DNA of 64,000 nt, taken from the NCBI GenBank assembly GCA_029224465.1, contig JAQXUQ010000031.1, forward strand, positions 1 to 64,000, read 5' to 3'. A model generated the notes under the pieces. The model was not told the origin of the DNA. It ran no database searches and saw only the letters and a list, made by a program, of their open reading frames with translations. Below, piece after piece: positions 1 through 8,211 of this stretch. Origin of the DNA: Bacillota bacterium. Lineage in GTDB: Bacteria; Bacillota; Clostridia; Lachnospirales; Lachnospiraceae. Positions within the stretch are counted from its first letter, which is position 1, and every line of letters begins with the position of its first letter. The translations under genes were made by a program, and so were the position numbers.

Positions 1-801
1 CTTCCAGGTCAGTCCCTTATAGACGTAGATCGAAACCAGCAGCGAGTAGATAACCGCGATTGCCGCGGACTCTGTCGCCGTGAAAACACCGGCAACAACG
101 CCGATAACAACGATCAGGATCGAGGACAGCGCCCACAGGGATGTGCGCAGTTCCTTCCACAGTCTCTTGCCGCTGAATGCGTCTCCCTTCGGATATCCTC
201 TCTTCTTGGAAAGGATATAGGAAATAACCATCAGGGAAACAGCGAGAACCGCGCCCGGCAGGTAACCTGCAAGGAACAGGGAGCCTACGGAAATACCGCC
301 GGCTGTTGTCGCGTAGATAACCATGTTGTGTGACGGCGGAACCAGCATGCCTTCTACGGAAGACGAAATGGTAACCGCTGTCGAGAAATCGACGTCATAT
401 CCTCTGTCAACCATCATCGGGATTTCAAGAGATCCCAGAGATGCCGTATCCGCGGAAGCGGAACCGGAAATACCGCCGAAGAAATAAGACGCAACAATGT
501 TAACCATTGCGAGGCCGCCGGTCATCCAGCCGACGCAGGCATCGGCGAGATCCAGCAGTTTTTCCGAAATACCGCCAAAGCCCATCAGAACGCCCATCGT
601 TATGAAGAACGGAACGGCCATCAAAGAGAATGAAGAAATACCTTTTACCATCTGCTGCGGCAGAGTCGCAAGCGGCATGCCCTGATAAACAAGGCAGATA
701 ATAGCGGAAATTGCTACGGAATAAGCGATCGGGAAACGCAGGAAGACCATGACCAGGAAACTGACAAGGAGCACTGCGATCGCAGCTGTATTGTATGTCA
801 T
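1..801 (-). CDS. dctM: TRAP transporter large permease, DctM subunit (partial)
   Basis: The translated 266 residues begin MTYNTAAIAVLLVSFLVMVF at an ATG directly after the DctQ stop codon and run off the left edge of the window, so the C-terminal part is missing. Hydrophobic segments alternate with Gly/Ser/Pro-rich loops such as FFGGISGSASADTASLGS and SVEGMLVPPSHNM, which are typical of the DctM family. This is the ion-coupled membrane channel that takes ligand from the DctP binding protein. It ends a dctP-dctQ-dctM operon. The downstream Kdu-type genes suggest a uronate or oligogalacturonide-derived substrate, but that is inferred from context only. Confidence 0.93.
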   Translation of the reverse strand, partial: MTYNTAAIAVLLVSFLVMVFLRFPIAYSVAISAIICLVYQGMPLATLPQQMVKGISSFSLMAVPFFITMGVLMGFGGISEKLLDLADACVGWMTGGLAMVNIVASYFFGGISGSASADTASLGSLEIPMMVDRGYDVDFSTAVTISSSVEGMLVPPSHNMVIYATTAGGISVGSLFLAGYLPGAVLAVSLMVISYILSKKRGYPKGDAFSGKRLWKELRTSLWALSSILIVVIGVVAGVFTATESAAIAVIYSLLVSIYVYKGLTWK

Positions 802-1371
802 TTATTTGCCCTCCCTGGCTTTTAATTCATCAGCTTCAGTATCAATGCCGATCTGACCGTACATCCCGGCCAGATGCTCGAGATCGATGATGAGGCGCTC
901 GACCTCAAAGAAAATCATCGCGATGCCTGCGAGAGGAATCGGGAAATACTGCCAGAACTTGGACAGCCAGGGCATCGAAATATAAGAGCCCTTGGCGCCA
1001 ATGCCGGAGGCGTATTTCCAGCCGACAACCAGCATAACCAGTGCCAGAATCAAAACAGCGATGTCCGCCAGAAGATCCAGCACCTCAACTGCTTTGACCG
1101 GAAGATAGCGGTCAAACGCCGTCATGCGGATATGCGCGTTGCGTCTGATCGCGAGTGCTGCCGAGAGAACTGCCATGTATGCCATCAGTGTCAGAATCAG
1201 TTCCTCGCCCCAGTTCGGCGCGGGAATCACGGTGATGTATCGCGCGAGAACAATCCAGCTCGTGATAACGATATCCGCGATCAGAAGAACCTTACAGATC
1301 GTCAGGAAAACACTGTAGACAACATTGTAGATCGGCTCGGCTTTTTTCATTGCATTGATGAATGAAGCCAT
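802..1371 (-). CDS. dctQ: TRAP transporter small permease, DctQ subunit
   Basis: A 189-residue protein with four predicted membrane segments and the DctQ signature region around RRNAHIRMTAFDRYLP, where a conserved basic stretch precedes the third helix. The small subunit links the DctM channel to the periplasmic-type binding protein. It lies between dctP and dctM. Its stop codon directly abuts the dctM ATG, so the two are almost certainly co-translated. The C-terminus carries a soluble acidic tail. Family assignment is secure; substrate is not shown by the sequence. Confidence 0.92.
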   Translation of the reverse strand: MASFINAMKKAEPIYNVVYSVFLTICKVLLIADIVITSWIVLARYITVIPAPNWGEELILTLMAYMAVLSAALAIRRNAHIRMTAFDRYLPVKAVEVLDLLADIAVLILALVMLVVGWKYASGIGAKGSYISMPWLSKFWQYFPIPLAGIAMIFFEVERLIIDLEHLAGMYGQIGIDTEADELKAREGK

Positions 1372-1447
1372 ATATTCTTGCCCTCCTCTTTAAAAAGTGC
1401 CCGAACGCTTTTGTCCGGGCACCGTTTGAAACATTATTGATCAGGAA

Positions 1448-2608
1448 TTACTTCGCAAGATCAAGAATCTGCTGGTAAACATCAGCGAGATCGCCGGTAG
1501 CATACTCGTCAGCAATCGGCTTGCAGGCTTCCTGCCAAGCGGTCTTGTCCGGAACCTCGATGATGTTGACGCCCTGGCTCTTGAGCTGATCCAGAACTTC
1601 GTTCTCCTTCGACTCGGAAACTTCTCTGCAGTAATCGGAAGCGATCTTGCCGGCATCCTGGATAACCTGCTTCTGGTTGTCTGTCAGCTTATCCCAGGAC
1701 TTGTCAGAAATAACCGTCATCATAGCGCCCAGTGTGTGGCCGTCCATTGTCAGGTTCGGGCCGACTTCCTGGAAGCTGTTGCCTGCGTAGTTAACGGTAG
1801 GCTGCTCTGCGCCGTCGATGGTGCCGTTCTGCATGGAGGAGTAAATCTCGGACATCGAAACCGGAGAAGGTGTTGCGCCAAGGCTGCTGACCATGGAGGT
1901 CATGATCGGGTCGTTGGAAACACGGATCTTCATGCCCTTCATATCCGCAGGAGTCTTGATCGGCTTGTCTTTAACAGTGAAGAAATGACGGAAGCCTTCT
2001 TCGCCGTAGTACAGGCCTCTTACACCAAGGCCGAGCTCTTCGGACTCGTTCAGGAATTCCTTGCCGAGATCGCTGTTCGCGAAGTTCCAGAAATGCTCTC
2101 TGTCCTTGAATGTGTAAGGCAGGGAAAGAAGGACGGCCTTCTTTGTGCCGTAAGATGTCAGAGCGAATGCGGAGATACGGCTGATATCGACTGTGCCTGT
2201 ACCGCCGATCATGCCGTCCAGTACGTCAGCTTCAACGCCGAGAACGCCGGAGCCCTGCAGATCGATCTTGATGGAGCCGCCGGACATAGCTTCAACAGCT
2301 TCCTTGAACTTGGTGTCCATTGCACCGCAGACGGTATTGTCGAGCGGGTTAACTTCAGCCATTGTCAGAGTAACTGCGGGATCAGCCTTCGCTGCTTCGT
2401 TTACTGTGTAGTCAGCAGATGCTTCTGTCGTTGCCGCAGCTGCCTCTGTAGATGCTGCTGCCGCCTCGGTAGCTGCTGTTGTAGCCGCTGCTGTTGCTGC
2501 TGTTGTCGCTGCATTGTCTGCGCTCTTGCTGCCGGAAAGTCCGCAGCCTGCAAGCATCGAAGCTGCCATTGCAGAGCAGAGAACTGCGCTTAATAACTTC
2601 TTCTTCAT
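1448..2608 (-). CDS. dctP: TRAP transporter substrate-binding lipoprotein, DctP family
   Basis: A 386-residue protein with a lipoprotein signal peptide ending LAGCG (Cys22), then an Ala/Thr/Glu-rich linker to about residue 68, then a DctP-type fold. Visible family features include the stretch around KPIKTPADMKGMKIRVSNDP, which carries the conserved Arg that binds the ligand carboxylate in this family, and the PSPVSMSEIYSSMQNGTIDG motif. The start follows an AGGGGG Shine-Dalgarno. It is the first gene of the dctPQM operon and lies directly downstream of the two-component system that probably controls it. The long low-complexity linker is typical of Lachnospiraceae lipoproteins. Confidence 0.93.
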   Translation of the reverse strand: MKKKLLSAVLCSAMAASMLAGCGLSGSKSADNAATTAATAAATTAATEAAAASTEAAAATTEASADYTVNEAAKADPAVTLTMAEVNPLDNTVCGAMDTKFKEAVEAMSGGSIKIDLQGSGVLGVEADVLDGMIGGTGTVDISRISAFALTSYGTKKAVLLSLPYTFKDREHFWNFANSDLGKEFLNESEELGLGVRGLYYGEEGFRHFFTVKDKPIKTPADMKGMKIRVSNDPIMTSMVSSLGATPSPVSMSEIYSSMQNGTIDGAEQPTVNYAGNSFQEVGPNLTMDGHTLGAMMTVISDKSWDKLTDNQKQVIQDAGKIASDYCREVSESKENEVLDQLKSQGVNIIEVPDKTAWQEACKPIADEYATGDLADVYQQILDLAK

Positions 2609-2669
2609 AATTTACCCCCTATGGTATTAGCTTTGGTCCGGACAACCTTTCCGGAACCCTTACGAAACC

Positions 2670-2733
2670 ATTATATGTGTAAGCCCTTTCATGTGTTAGG
2701 GCAATATTTTGTCATAGCGGGTAATATTTTGTC
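2670..2733 (-). promoter_or_regulatory. Predicted dctP promoter with direct-repeat activator site
   Basis: On the minus strand a TATAAT -10 box lies at 2670-2675. The hexamer 17 bp upstream (TAACAC) is a poor -35. Upstream of it the 11-mer GACAAAATATT occurs twice (2703-2713 and 2723-2733), exactly 20 bp apart, about two helical turns. Direct repeats abutting a weak -35 are the usual layout for activation by an AraC-type response regulator, and such a regulator is the adjacent upstream gene. The binding partner is inferred. Confidence 0.6.
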
Positions 2734-2755
2734 CTGTTTTGGGAGTATTGAATAG

Positions 2756-2781
2756 AAAAAGAGAGCCTTTTTCGGGCTCTC
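2756..2781 (-). terminator. Rho-independent terminator after the AraC response regulator
   Basis: The stem GAGAGCC/GGCTCTC (7 bp) with a six-base loop is followed on the minus strand by TTTTTC. It separates the two-component operon from the dctP promoter. The plus strand also has a T-rich tail, so the terminator may work in both directions. Confidence 0.8.
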
Positions 2782-2837
2782 CTGTCTTTTTTGTTTAATT
2801 TGTACGTTGCATTGTGTGTATTTAGTGCATTTTGCCA

Positions 2838-2935
2838 CATTGGCAGGCCGGCGGTTGTTTAATCCGCGGCAAGCAGTTGTTCACTCTGCGGCAAGCAGTT
2901 GTTCACTCCGCGGCAGGCCGGTTGTTCAGTCTGCA
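2838..2935. repeat. 22-bp tandem repeat overlapping the response-regulator stop codon
   Basis: About four imperfect copies of a 22-23 bp unit of the form GGCAAGCAGTTGTTCACTCYGC. The unit at the gene-proximal end encodes the last residues and stop codon of the response regulator. The others continue into the intergenic region, each copying the stop-codon area. It looks like local tandem duplication of the gene end. Confidence 0.7.
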
Positions 2936-3937
2936 GTCGGTCGGCGACTGGCCGGTAACGCGCCTGAACACCTTGGCGAAATAATTTGCATCCGCATACC
3001 CGACCGCCTGTCCGGCTTCTTTCACACTGATGTTCGTGCCTGTCAGCAGGCGTTTCGCCTCTCTGATCCGGTAGTCCGTCAGGAAACTGATGAAGGACTG
3101 TCCGAAGTACTGCTTGAACAGCTTGCAGAAATATGCCTCGGAATATCCCAGTTCATCCGCGATGTCCGACACGGACAGCTCATTCATATAGTCACGGCGG
3201 ATGATCTGCCGGATTCTCTCCTGCTGACCGCCGACACTGCATGCGGCGCCAAGGTCTGCACCGCTCGCATTCTCCTGCACCTGTGCGGTGCCTGCTGCGG
3301 GCAGGCCGGTGGCTGATGCGGATAGTCCGGCGGCGGCCGTGCGTTTTCCCATTCCGCCGGCTGCCGGGCCGGCAGTACCTGCCGCCGCTCCGGTCGTTCC
3401 TGCTCCCGCTGTTCCCGTGCCTGTATCGTCTGCCATTGCCTGACGGGTTGCAGGGCTCTGCCCGCCTGCGGTTTCGCTGCCGGGCTGCACCTCTCCTGTG
3501 CTCGCGGCGGCTTCCGCCTGCCTTGCCATTCGCGATGCGGCTTCGGCTGCTCCGCGGCGTCTCTCATCCGCTCCGCGCATGCCCTCTTCCACAGCGGCGA
3601 TCAGTTCTTTGTCATCACAAGGCTTAAGCAGGTAGTCCAGTGCCCTGACGGAAATTGCTTTTTTTGCGTACGAAAACTCATCAAACGCGGTCAGAAAAAT
3701 GATGCCGCAGGGTGCGCCTATCGCGCGGATCTGTTCGGCGGCTTCAAGGCCCGTAACGCCCGGCATTTCAATATCCAGAATCAGGATATCCGCCGGCTCT
3801 TCCTTATAAAACGAGACGGCTTCTCTTCCGTTTCTGGCCTGACGAAGGCTGATGCTGTCTCCGAAATTCTTCTTTAATTTTTTACCGAGGACGGTTCGTT
3901 CAATGACTTCGTCATCCGCGATGATAACCTTATACAT
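2903..3937 (-). CDS. AraC-type response regulator of the TRAP locus
   Basis: The protein is 344 residues from the ATG at 3937, chosen because MYKVIIADDE begins the receiver domain and a GGAGGAATAG site precedes it. The receiver domain (about 1-120) carries the acidic pair ADDE and the phosphoacceptor region LILDIEMPG. The C-terminal 100 residues form an AraC double helix-turn-helix ending in the family pattern YFAKVFRRVTGQSP. Between them lies a linker of more than 100 residues rich in Ala, Gly and Thr, which is unusually long. It is co-transcribed with the histidine kinase (40-nt gap) and probably activates dctPQM through the direct repeats at 2703-2733. Confidence 0.92.
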   Translation of the reverse strand: MYKVIIADDEVIERTVLGKKLKKNFGDSISLRQARNGREAVSFYKEEPADILILDIEMPGVTGLEAAEQIRAIGAPCGIIFLTAFDEFSYAKKAISVRALDYLLKPCDDKELIAAVEEGMRGADERRRGAAEAASRMARQAEAAASTGEVQPGSETAGGQSPATRQAMADDTGTGTAGAGTTGAAAGTAGPAAGGMGKRTAAAGLSASATGLPAAGTAQVQENASGADLGAACSVGGQQERIRQIIRRDYMNELSVSDIADELGYSEAYFCKLFKQYFGQSFISFLTDYRIREAKRLLTGTNISVKEAGQAVGYADANYFAKVFRRVTGQSPTDCRLNNRPAAE

Positions 3938-3977
3938 TCTATTCCTCCAAGAAAAATGCGCGCGTTCAGGCACATCA

Positions 3978-5501
3978 CTATATAATCTTTTCATCCTGCG
4001 GGAGAATAATCTCGATTCTGGTACCCTCTCCCTCTTTTGTGAAAATCAGCATCTGCCCTTTCCGGTAGATCTGATGAATGCGCTGATAAATATTGCCAAG
4101 CCCGATTCCCACATGGCGCTCCTCTTTGGGCGCCGCGGCAGCAAAATCCGGCGTAGCCGCTTTCTCCAGGTCCTCCATAAGTTTTCGATACGCGTCGCCG
4201 CTCATGCCGACGCCGTCGTCCTCCACCGTGATATGTACGTTGCCGTCTTCCAGCCGGACACTCGTCCCGACGCGGCCTCCCTGCTCTTTCTTGATGACGC
4301 CATGGTTGACCGCGTTTTCAATGATCGGCTGCAGCAGAAAAACAGGCACCATGATCTGATCCGTGTCGACGCCGTCTGTTTTGACGGAATATGTCAGCCT
4401 GTCTCCGAACCGCATCTTCTGCAGGTACATGTAGTCACCGGCAACCGAGAGCTCCTGCGACAGGGAGACAAACTGCTCCACCGTATGCAGATTGTACCGG
4501 AAAATTCCGGAGAGCGCACGGATCATCTTGTCCGTCGTCTCCGCGTCCTCGATCTGTGCCATGCCGGAAATCGTATTCAGCGTGTTAAACAGAAAGTGCG
4601 GATTGATCTGTGACTGCAGGAGGTCGAGGCGGATCGTTTCGAGTTGTTTGGCCATGACCGTGCGATCGAGTTCTTCCTGATGAAGCTTCTCCGAAAGGCG
4701 CTGGTTTTCCTGCAGCGTTTCGATGTTGGTCTTTGCCGCGTGCTTCATCTTGTTGAAGGCGTTAACCAGTTCGCCCAGCTCATCCGTGTTGTCGACCTGC
4801 ACGTCGGGCTCGTCGAAGCCGCCCTGGATGATTTTGCGGACCGCCTGCGCGAGAACCGTGACTGGTGTTACCATGGCGCGGGTAAAGACGCCCGAAAGAC
4901 TTACGATGAGCAGCAGCACCAGCGCGGAAAACAAAATCAAAATATACGGAAACGAATGCAGCGTCGGATAGATTGACTGGTAGGAGGAGCTGCCTGCTTC
5001 GACGGTTATCTTCAAAAGATCGACGAAGTACTGGTTCAGGTACCCCTGCATATCATAAAGATCATACAGGTTGCTGACGGATCCGGTCTGCTCCATGTCC
5101 GTCCGGATCAGGCGGTCCCGGACTTTTCCATACGTATTGTAGGCGTTTCGGATATTCCAGGTCCTCGCGCAGCGCTCGGCACCGATTTCGTTGTAGTCAT
5201 CCGGCAGGAGCCCGATCGAGTTTTCCGTGTGCAGGATGGCATCGCGCAGTGCCGTGCCGGTCTCATCCGTTTGATTATGAACATATGCACGGAAGGCGCT
5301 TTCTTCCTGCTGCATTGCCTTCTGCGCGGTTTCGCAGCGCGTCATTGCAGTCAGAATCTGCTCTGTCGCGTCGGTCGAATAGTTCATCGCATATATGTTG
5401 AAAGCAGCTGCGGCTGTAAGCGCAATCAAAAGCGTGCTGACGAAGAGCTTTACCTTTTCGCGGATGGGCATCGCCAGCCATAGGGTTTGTAATTTCTTCA
5501 T
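3978..5501 (-). CDS. Sensor histidine kinase, LytS/YesM type
   Basis: The protein is 507 residues starting at MKKLQTLWLAMPIREKVKLF. The N-terminal membrane helix is followed by an extracytoplasmic sensor region, a second helix near 195-215, a HAMP segment, and the His-kinase motif QINPHFLFNTLNT whose His is the phosphorylation site. A HATPase domain follows (ENAVNHG, DDGVGM, GIGLGN). It partners with the AraC-type regulator immediately downstream. The start is chosen by domain logic: no clear Shine-Dalgarno is visible and the upstream reading frame runs into GC-rich repeats, so read-through in that frame is not coding. Its ligand is probably the substrate or an intermediate of the uronate pathway. 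Confidence 0.9.
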   Translation of the reverse strand: MKKLQTLWLAMPIREKVKLFVSTLLIALTAAAAFNIYAMNYSTDATEQILTAMTRCETAQKAMQQEESAFRAYVHNQTDETGTALRDAILHTENSIGLLPDDYNEIGAERCARTWNIRNAYNTYGKVRDRLIRTDMEQTGSVSNLYDLYDMQGYLNQYFVDLLKITVEAGSSSYQSIYPTLHSFPYILILFSALVLLLIVSLSGVFTRAMVTPVTVLAQAVRKIIQGGFDEPDVQVDNTDELGELVNAFNKMKHAAKTNIETLQENQRLSEKLHQEELDRTVMAKQLETIRLDLLQSQINPHFLFNTLNTISGMAQIEDAETTDKMIRALSGIFRYNLHTVEQFVSLSQELSVAGDYMYLQKMRFGDRLTYSVKTDGVDTDQIMVPVFLLQPIIENAVNHGVIKKEQGGRVGTSVRLEDGNVHITVEDDGVGMSGDAYRKLMEDLEKAATPDFAAAAPKEERHVGIGLGNIYQRIHQIYRKGQMLIFTKEGEGTRIEIILPQDEKII

Positions 5502-5533
5502 AATGGTAGTGTGTGGGCTGCGCGGGCGGGGCA

Positions 5534-5695
5534 GTCTGGCGAGCGGCCGCGGCGCGGGCGGGGTCTGCCTCGCGGGTAACAGGCCTTGCGGGGCGTGGGC
5601 GGCGCCCGTCTGACGGGCGGCTGCGGCGCGGGCGGGGTCTGCCTCGCGGGTAACAGGCCTTGCGGGGCGTAGGCGGCGCCCGTCCCGCGGGCGTC
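5534..5695. repeat. 74-bp GC-rich tandem repeat upstream of the sensor kinase
   Basis: Two nearly identical 74-bp units sharing GGCGCGGGCGGGGTCTGCC and AACAGGCCTTGCGGGGCGT begin near 5551 and 5625. A related GGCGCCC-type unit recurs at 5920-5980. The block lies directly before the kinase gene and pushes any promoter for that operon further upstream, into repeat family A. Confidence 0.75.
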
Positions 5696-5703
5696 CACAA
5701 ATT

Positions 5704-5875
5704 TCAATGCAATACGCGCAGCTCGCCGTTGTCTGCATGGATTTTCTAAGACGTTTCGGGCGTGTCCGCTCGTATTGCATAGATTTTCCCGTTTTCTATG
5801 CAATATGAGTGCGACTTGCATATTTGTCTTGGATTCTTCATGCAGTAGGGCGTGGACGCATCATATTGCATGGAA
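5704..5875. repeat. Family A palindromic element, copy A1
   Basis: An imperfect palindrome of about 170 bp centred near 5789. The arms begin with AATGCAATA-type sequence, carry a GCATGGATTTTCTAAGAC-like box in the left arm and its complement TGTCTTGGATTCTTCATGC in the right arm, and meet at a central TATTGCATAG / CTATGCAATA pair. It lies between the divergent sensor-kinase and kdgF genes. No protein-coding content is supported. Confidence 0.75.
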
Positions 5876-5989
5876 AATTTCTTTGTTACGGATGCGGGTG
5901 AGCCTTCGGGGGCCATTCGGCGCCCGTCCAGCAGGTTGTCGGCTCTTGCGAGGTGCGTGCGGCGCCCGCCCAGCGGGCGTCTGCAAATT

Positions 5990-6058
5990 TCAATGCAATA
6001 CGCGCGGCTCGCCGTTGTCTGCATGGATTTTCTAAGACGTTTCGGGCGTGTCCGCTCG
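5990..6058. repeat. Family A element, half copy A2
   Basis: The left arm only of the family A palindrome, almost identical to the left arm of A1 (TCAATGCAATACGCGCGGCT to GTGTCCGCTCG). The right arm is absent, which points to truncation or to duplication of one arm. Confidence 0.7.
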
Positions 6059-6218
6059 CCGCACGAGACAGCTGACATATCCCAACTGCCGTATTATAAC
6101 AACAATCTATCCTTTTAGATATGATACCATTCATGCGCCCCTTTGTGTTACACTGATTCATATGCCGCAATGGCTGCGGATCAAAGATCCGTGAACAACT
6201 AATGGAGGGACGATAGAA

Positions 6219-6557
6219 ATGAAGAATGACCGCTGGGTATTTTACAAAGATGCTGTGGCAGAAGATAACGGACAGGGTGTTGTCAGGCGCGTACTCGCGT
6301 ATTCAGATGATCTCATGGTCGTCGAAAATACCTTCGCAAAGGGTGCCGTCGGTGCCATGCATCACCATCCGCACACGCAGATCACTTATGTAAAAAGCGG
6401 AAAGTTTGAATTCACGATTGACGGAGAAACACATATCGTGACAGAAGGCGATACGCTCTGCAAGACCAATGGTGTTGAACATGGCTGTGTCTGCCTGGAG
6501 GCTGGTGTATTAATTGATACTTTCACGCCTTACAGAAGCGATTTCGTAAAAGATTAA
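6219..6557 (+). CDS. kdgF: Cupin protein, KdgF-type unsaturated uronate linearising enzyme
   Basis: A 112-residue single-domain cupin. The metal site is complete: His48 and His50 in MHHHPHTQ, Gln54, and His88 in GVEHG, the same set and spacing as KdgF. KdgF converts the cyclic 4,5-unsaturated galacturonate released from pectin into the linear ketone used by KduI. A strong GGAGGGA site precedes the ATG. It sits between repeat elements, divergent from the sensor kinase and convergent with the KduD-type gene. Small cupins are hard to assign by sequence alone, so the name relies on metal residues plus the kduI/kduD neighbourhood. Confidence 0.82.
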   Translation: MKNDRWVFYKDAVAEDNGQGVVRRVLAYSDDLMVVENTFAKGAVGAMHHHPHTQITYVKSGKFEFTIDGETHIVTEGDTLCKTNGVEHGCVCLEAGVLIDTFTPYRSDFVKD

Positions 6558-6623
6558 GCTAGTCAGAGGCGCCCGCTATATGGTACCCGCTATTCGGCGC
6601 CCGCGGGCGGGCGCCCACAATTT

Positions 6624-6797
6624 TCAATACAATACGCGTGGCTCGCCGTTGTTTGCATAAAAAATCCAAGACATTTTGCGTATGTGCGATCGTATTGCAT
6701 AGATTTCCTCATTTTCTAGGCAATACAAGCGCAGCTCACAAATCTGTCTTGGATTTTTCATGCAGTTTGGCGTGAGCGCTTCATATTGCATTGTAAA
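6624..6797. repeat. Family A palindromic element, copy A3
   Basis: A full copy of about 174 bp centred near 6710. The diagnostic boxes are GCATAAAAAATCCAAGACA in the left arm and TGTCTTGGATTTTTCATGC in the right, with ACAATRCAATA-like outer ends and TATTGCATAG / CTAGGCAATA near the centre. It lies between kdgF and the convergent KduD-type gene. Confidence 0.8.
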
Positions 6798-6867
6798 TTT
6801 CTTTGTTGCGGATGCGGTTGAGCCTTCGAAGGGCTATTCGGCGCCCGCGGACGGGCGCCCACAAATT

Positions 6868-7037
6868 TCAATACAATACGCGTGGCTCACCGTTGTTTGC
6901 ATAAAAAATCCAAGACATTTTGCGTATGTGTGATCGTATTGCATAAATTTCCTCATTTTCTAGGCAATACAAGCGTGTCTCACAAATCTGTCTTGGATTT
7001 TTCATGCAGTATGCGCGACACCGCTCGTATTGTATTA
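6868..7037. repeat. Family A palindromic element, copy A4
   Basis: A near-identical neighbour of A3 in the same orientation, 244 bp downstream and about 170 bp long, centred near 6953. It has the same CAAGACA / TGTCTTG core boxes and the same central symmetric segment. The spacing to A3 suggests tandem duplication of the element with its GC-rich flank GGCGCCCGCGG. Confidence 0.8.
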
Positions 7038-7117
7038 AGCAAGCCGCGCGGCAGCGTCCCCGGCATGCCAAAGGCCTCTCCGCGCGGCAAAAATCTGCAG
7101 GTGTCGGACTGCCGGAT

Positions 7118-7157
7118 CGGAAAACGGGAGGCTGCCTCCGCAGCCTCCCGTTTTCCG
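7118..7157 (-). terminator. Strong intrinsic hairpin after the KduD-type gene
   Basis: A perfect 18-bp stem (CGGAAAACGGGAGGCTGC and its complement) with a 4-base loop, immediately downstream of the dehydrogenase stop codon. The CGTTTTCCG at the end of the stem gives only a short T-run, but the position and strength indicate transcription termination. Confidence 0.75.
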
Positions 7158-7170
7158 GTTTCATATTGAA

Positions 7171-8037
7171 TTATTTGTCAGCAACATTGACATGCTCTTT
7201 TTCCTGCACGTCCGCGAACTTCGACTCATCAAGCTGCGAAGGATCCTGGCCGATATAAGCAAGGATACCGCCGTCGATGTAAACAACCTGTCCGTTGATG
7301 AAATCCGAAGCCGGAGAAGCAAGGAAAACAGCCAGTCCCTGCAGATCTTCTGTCTGGCCCCATCTCTGTGCCGGTGTTTTGGATCGGATGAAGCGGTCAA
7401 ACGGATGCATCGAGCCGTCCGGCTGCTTCTCACGAAGCGGAGCCGTCTGCGGAGTCGCAATATAGCCGGGTCCGATCGCGTTGCACTGAATGTTGTACTG
7501 GCCATACTCGGAGCAGATGTTTTTGGTCAGCATCTTCAGGCCGCCCTTTGCCGCCGCATACGCGGAAACCGTCTCACGGCCGAGCTCGGACATCATCGAG
7601 CAGGCGTTGATGATTTTACCGCTTCTCTTTTCGATCATCTTGGGCAGAACTGCTTTGGAGCAGATGAACGGTCCTGTCAGATCAACATTGATAACCTGAT
7701 CCCACTGCGCTTTTGTCATCTCGATCATCGGAATTCTCTTGATGATACCCGCGTTGTTGACCAGAATGTCAATTGTGCCGACCTTCTCTTCCACGTCTTT
7801 AACGAAAGCATTTGCCTGCTCTTCGTTTGTTACATCGCAGACAGCGCCGTAAGCGTCAATGCCTTTTTCCTTGTATGCCGCAAGTCCTCTGTCAACCAGC
7901 TCCTGATTGATATCATTGAAAACAATCTTTGCGCCAACTTCCGCAAACGCTTCGGCATACGCAAGGCCAAGGCCGTAGGACGCGCCTGTGATCCATGCTA
8001 CTTTGCCATCCAGTCTGAACTTATCAATAATTCCCAT
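7171..8037 (-). CDS. kduD: SDR family oxidoreductase, KduD / gluconate 5-dehydrogenase type
   Basis: A 288-residue short-chain dehydrogenase. The cofactor motif TGASYGLG lies at about 18-25, NNAG at about 93-96, the catalytic Ser in ACSMMSELG, and YAAAK supplies the Tyr and Lys. GPGYIATPQT follows. In pectin catabolism KduD reduces 2,5-diketo-3-deoxygluconate to 2-keto-3-deoxygluconate using NADH. Close relatives are annotated gluconate 5-dehydrogenase, and sequence alone cannot separate them. The kduI and kdgF neighbours favour KduD. AAAGGAG precedes the ATG. It has a C-terminal extension of about 30 residues beyond the usual IDGG end. Confidence 0.85.
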   Translation of the reverse strand: MGIIDKFRLDGKVAWITGASYGLGLAYAEAFAEVGAKIVFNDINQELVDRGLAAYKEKGIDAYGAVCDVTNEEQANAFVKDVEEKVGTIDILVNNAGIIKRIPMIEMTKAQWDQVINVDLTGPFICSKAVLPKMIEKRSGKIINACSMMSELGRETVSAYAAAKGGLKMLTKNICSEYGQYNIQCNAIGPGYIATPQTAPLREKQPDGSMHPFDRFIRSKTPAQRWGQTEDLQGLAVFLASPASDFINGQVVYIDGGILAYIGQDPSQLDESKFADVQEKEHVNVADK

Positions 8038-8074
8038 AGCAATTCTCCTTTCAAATTCGATCTGTATGAATTGC

Positions 8075-8190
8075 GCCCGGCGGCGGGCTCTTCGCTGCGC
8101 CGCCCAAGGGGTACAGCGCCGGCCCGGCTCTTCGCCGCGCTATCCGCGGATACAGCCGCCGGTCGATTCTTCCCGCGCGTCGATGCAGAT
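8075..8190. repeat. GC-rich tandem repeat between the kduI and kduD-type genes
   Basis: Roughly three imperfect units of about 40 bp, sharing CCGGCNCGGCTCTTCGCYGCGC and GGNTACAGCGCCGG, lie just past the kduI stop codon and before the dehydrogenase gene. No coding content is seen. Confidence 0.55.
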
Positions 8191-8211
8191 GCCGCCGGCC
8201 GCGCCGCCGTC

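Noticed and set aside
5501-5780. N-terminal extension of the sensor kinase into the GC-rich repeats
   Set aside because: The extra 93 residues are low-complexity translations of the 74-bp tandem repeat and family A. The natural membrane helix begins at the ATG at 5501.
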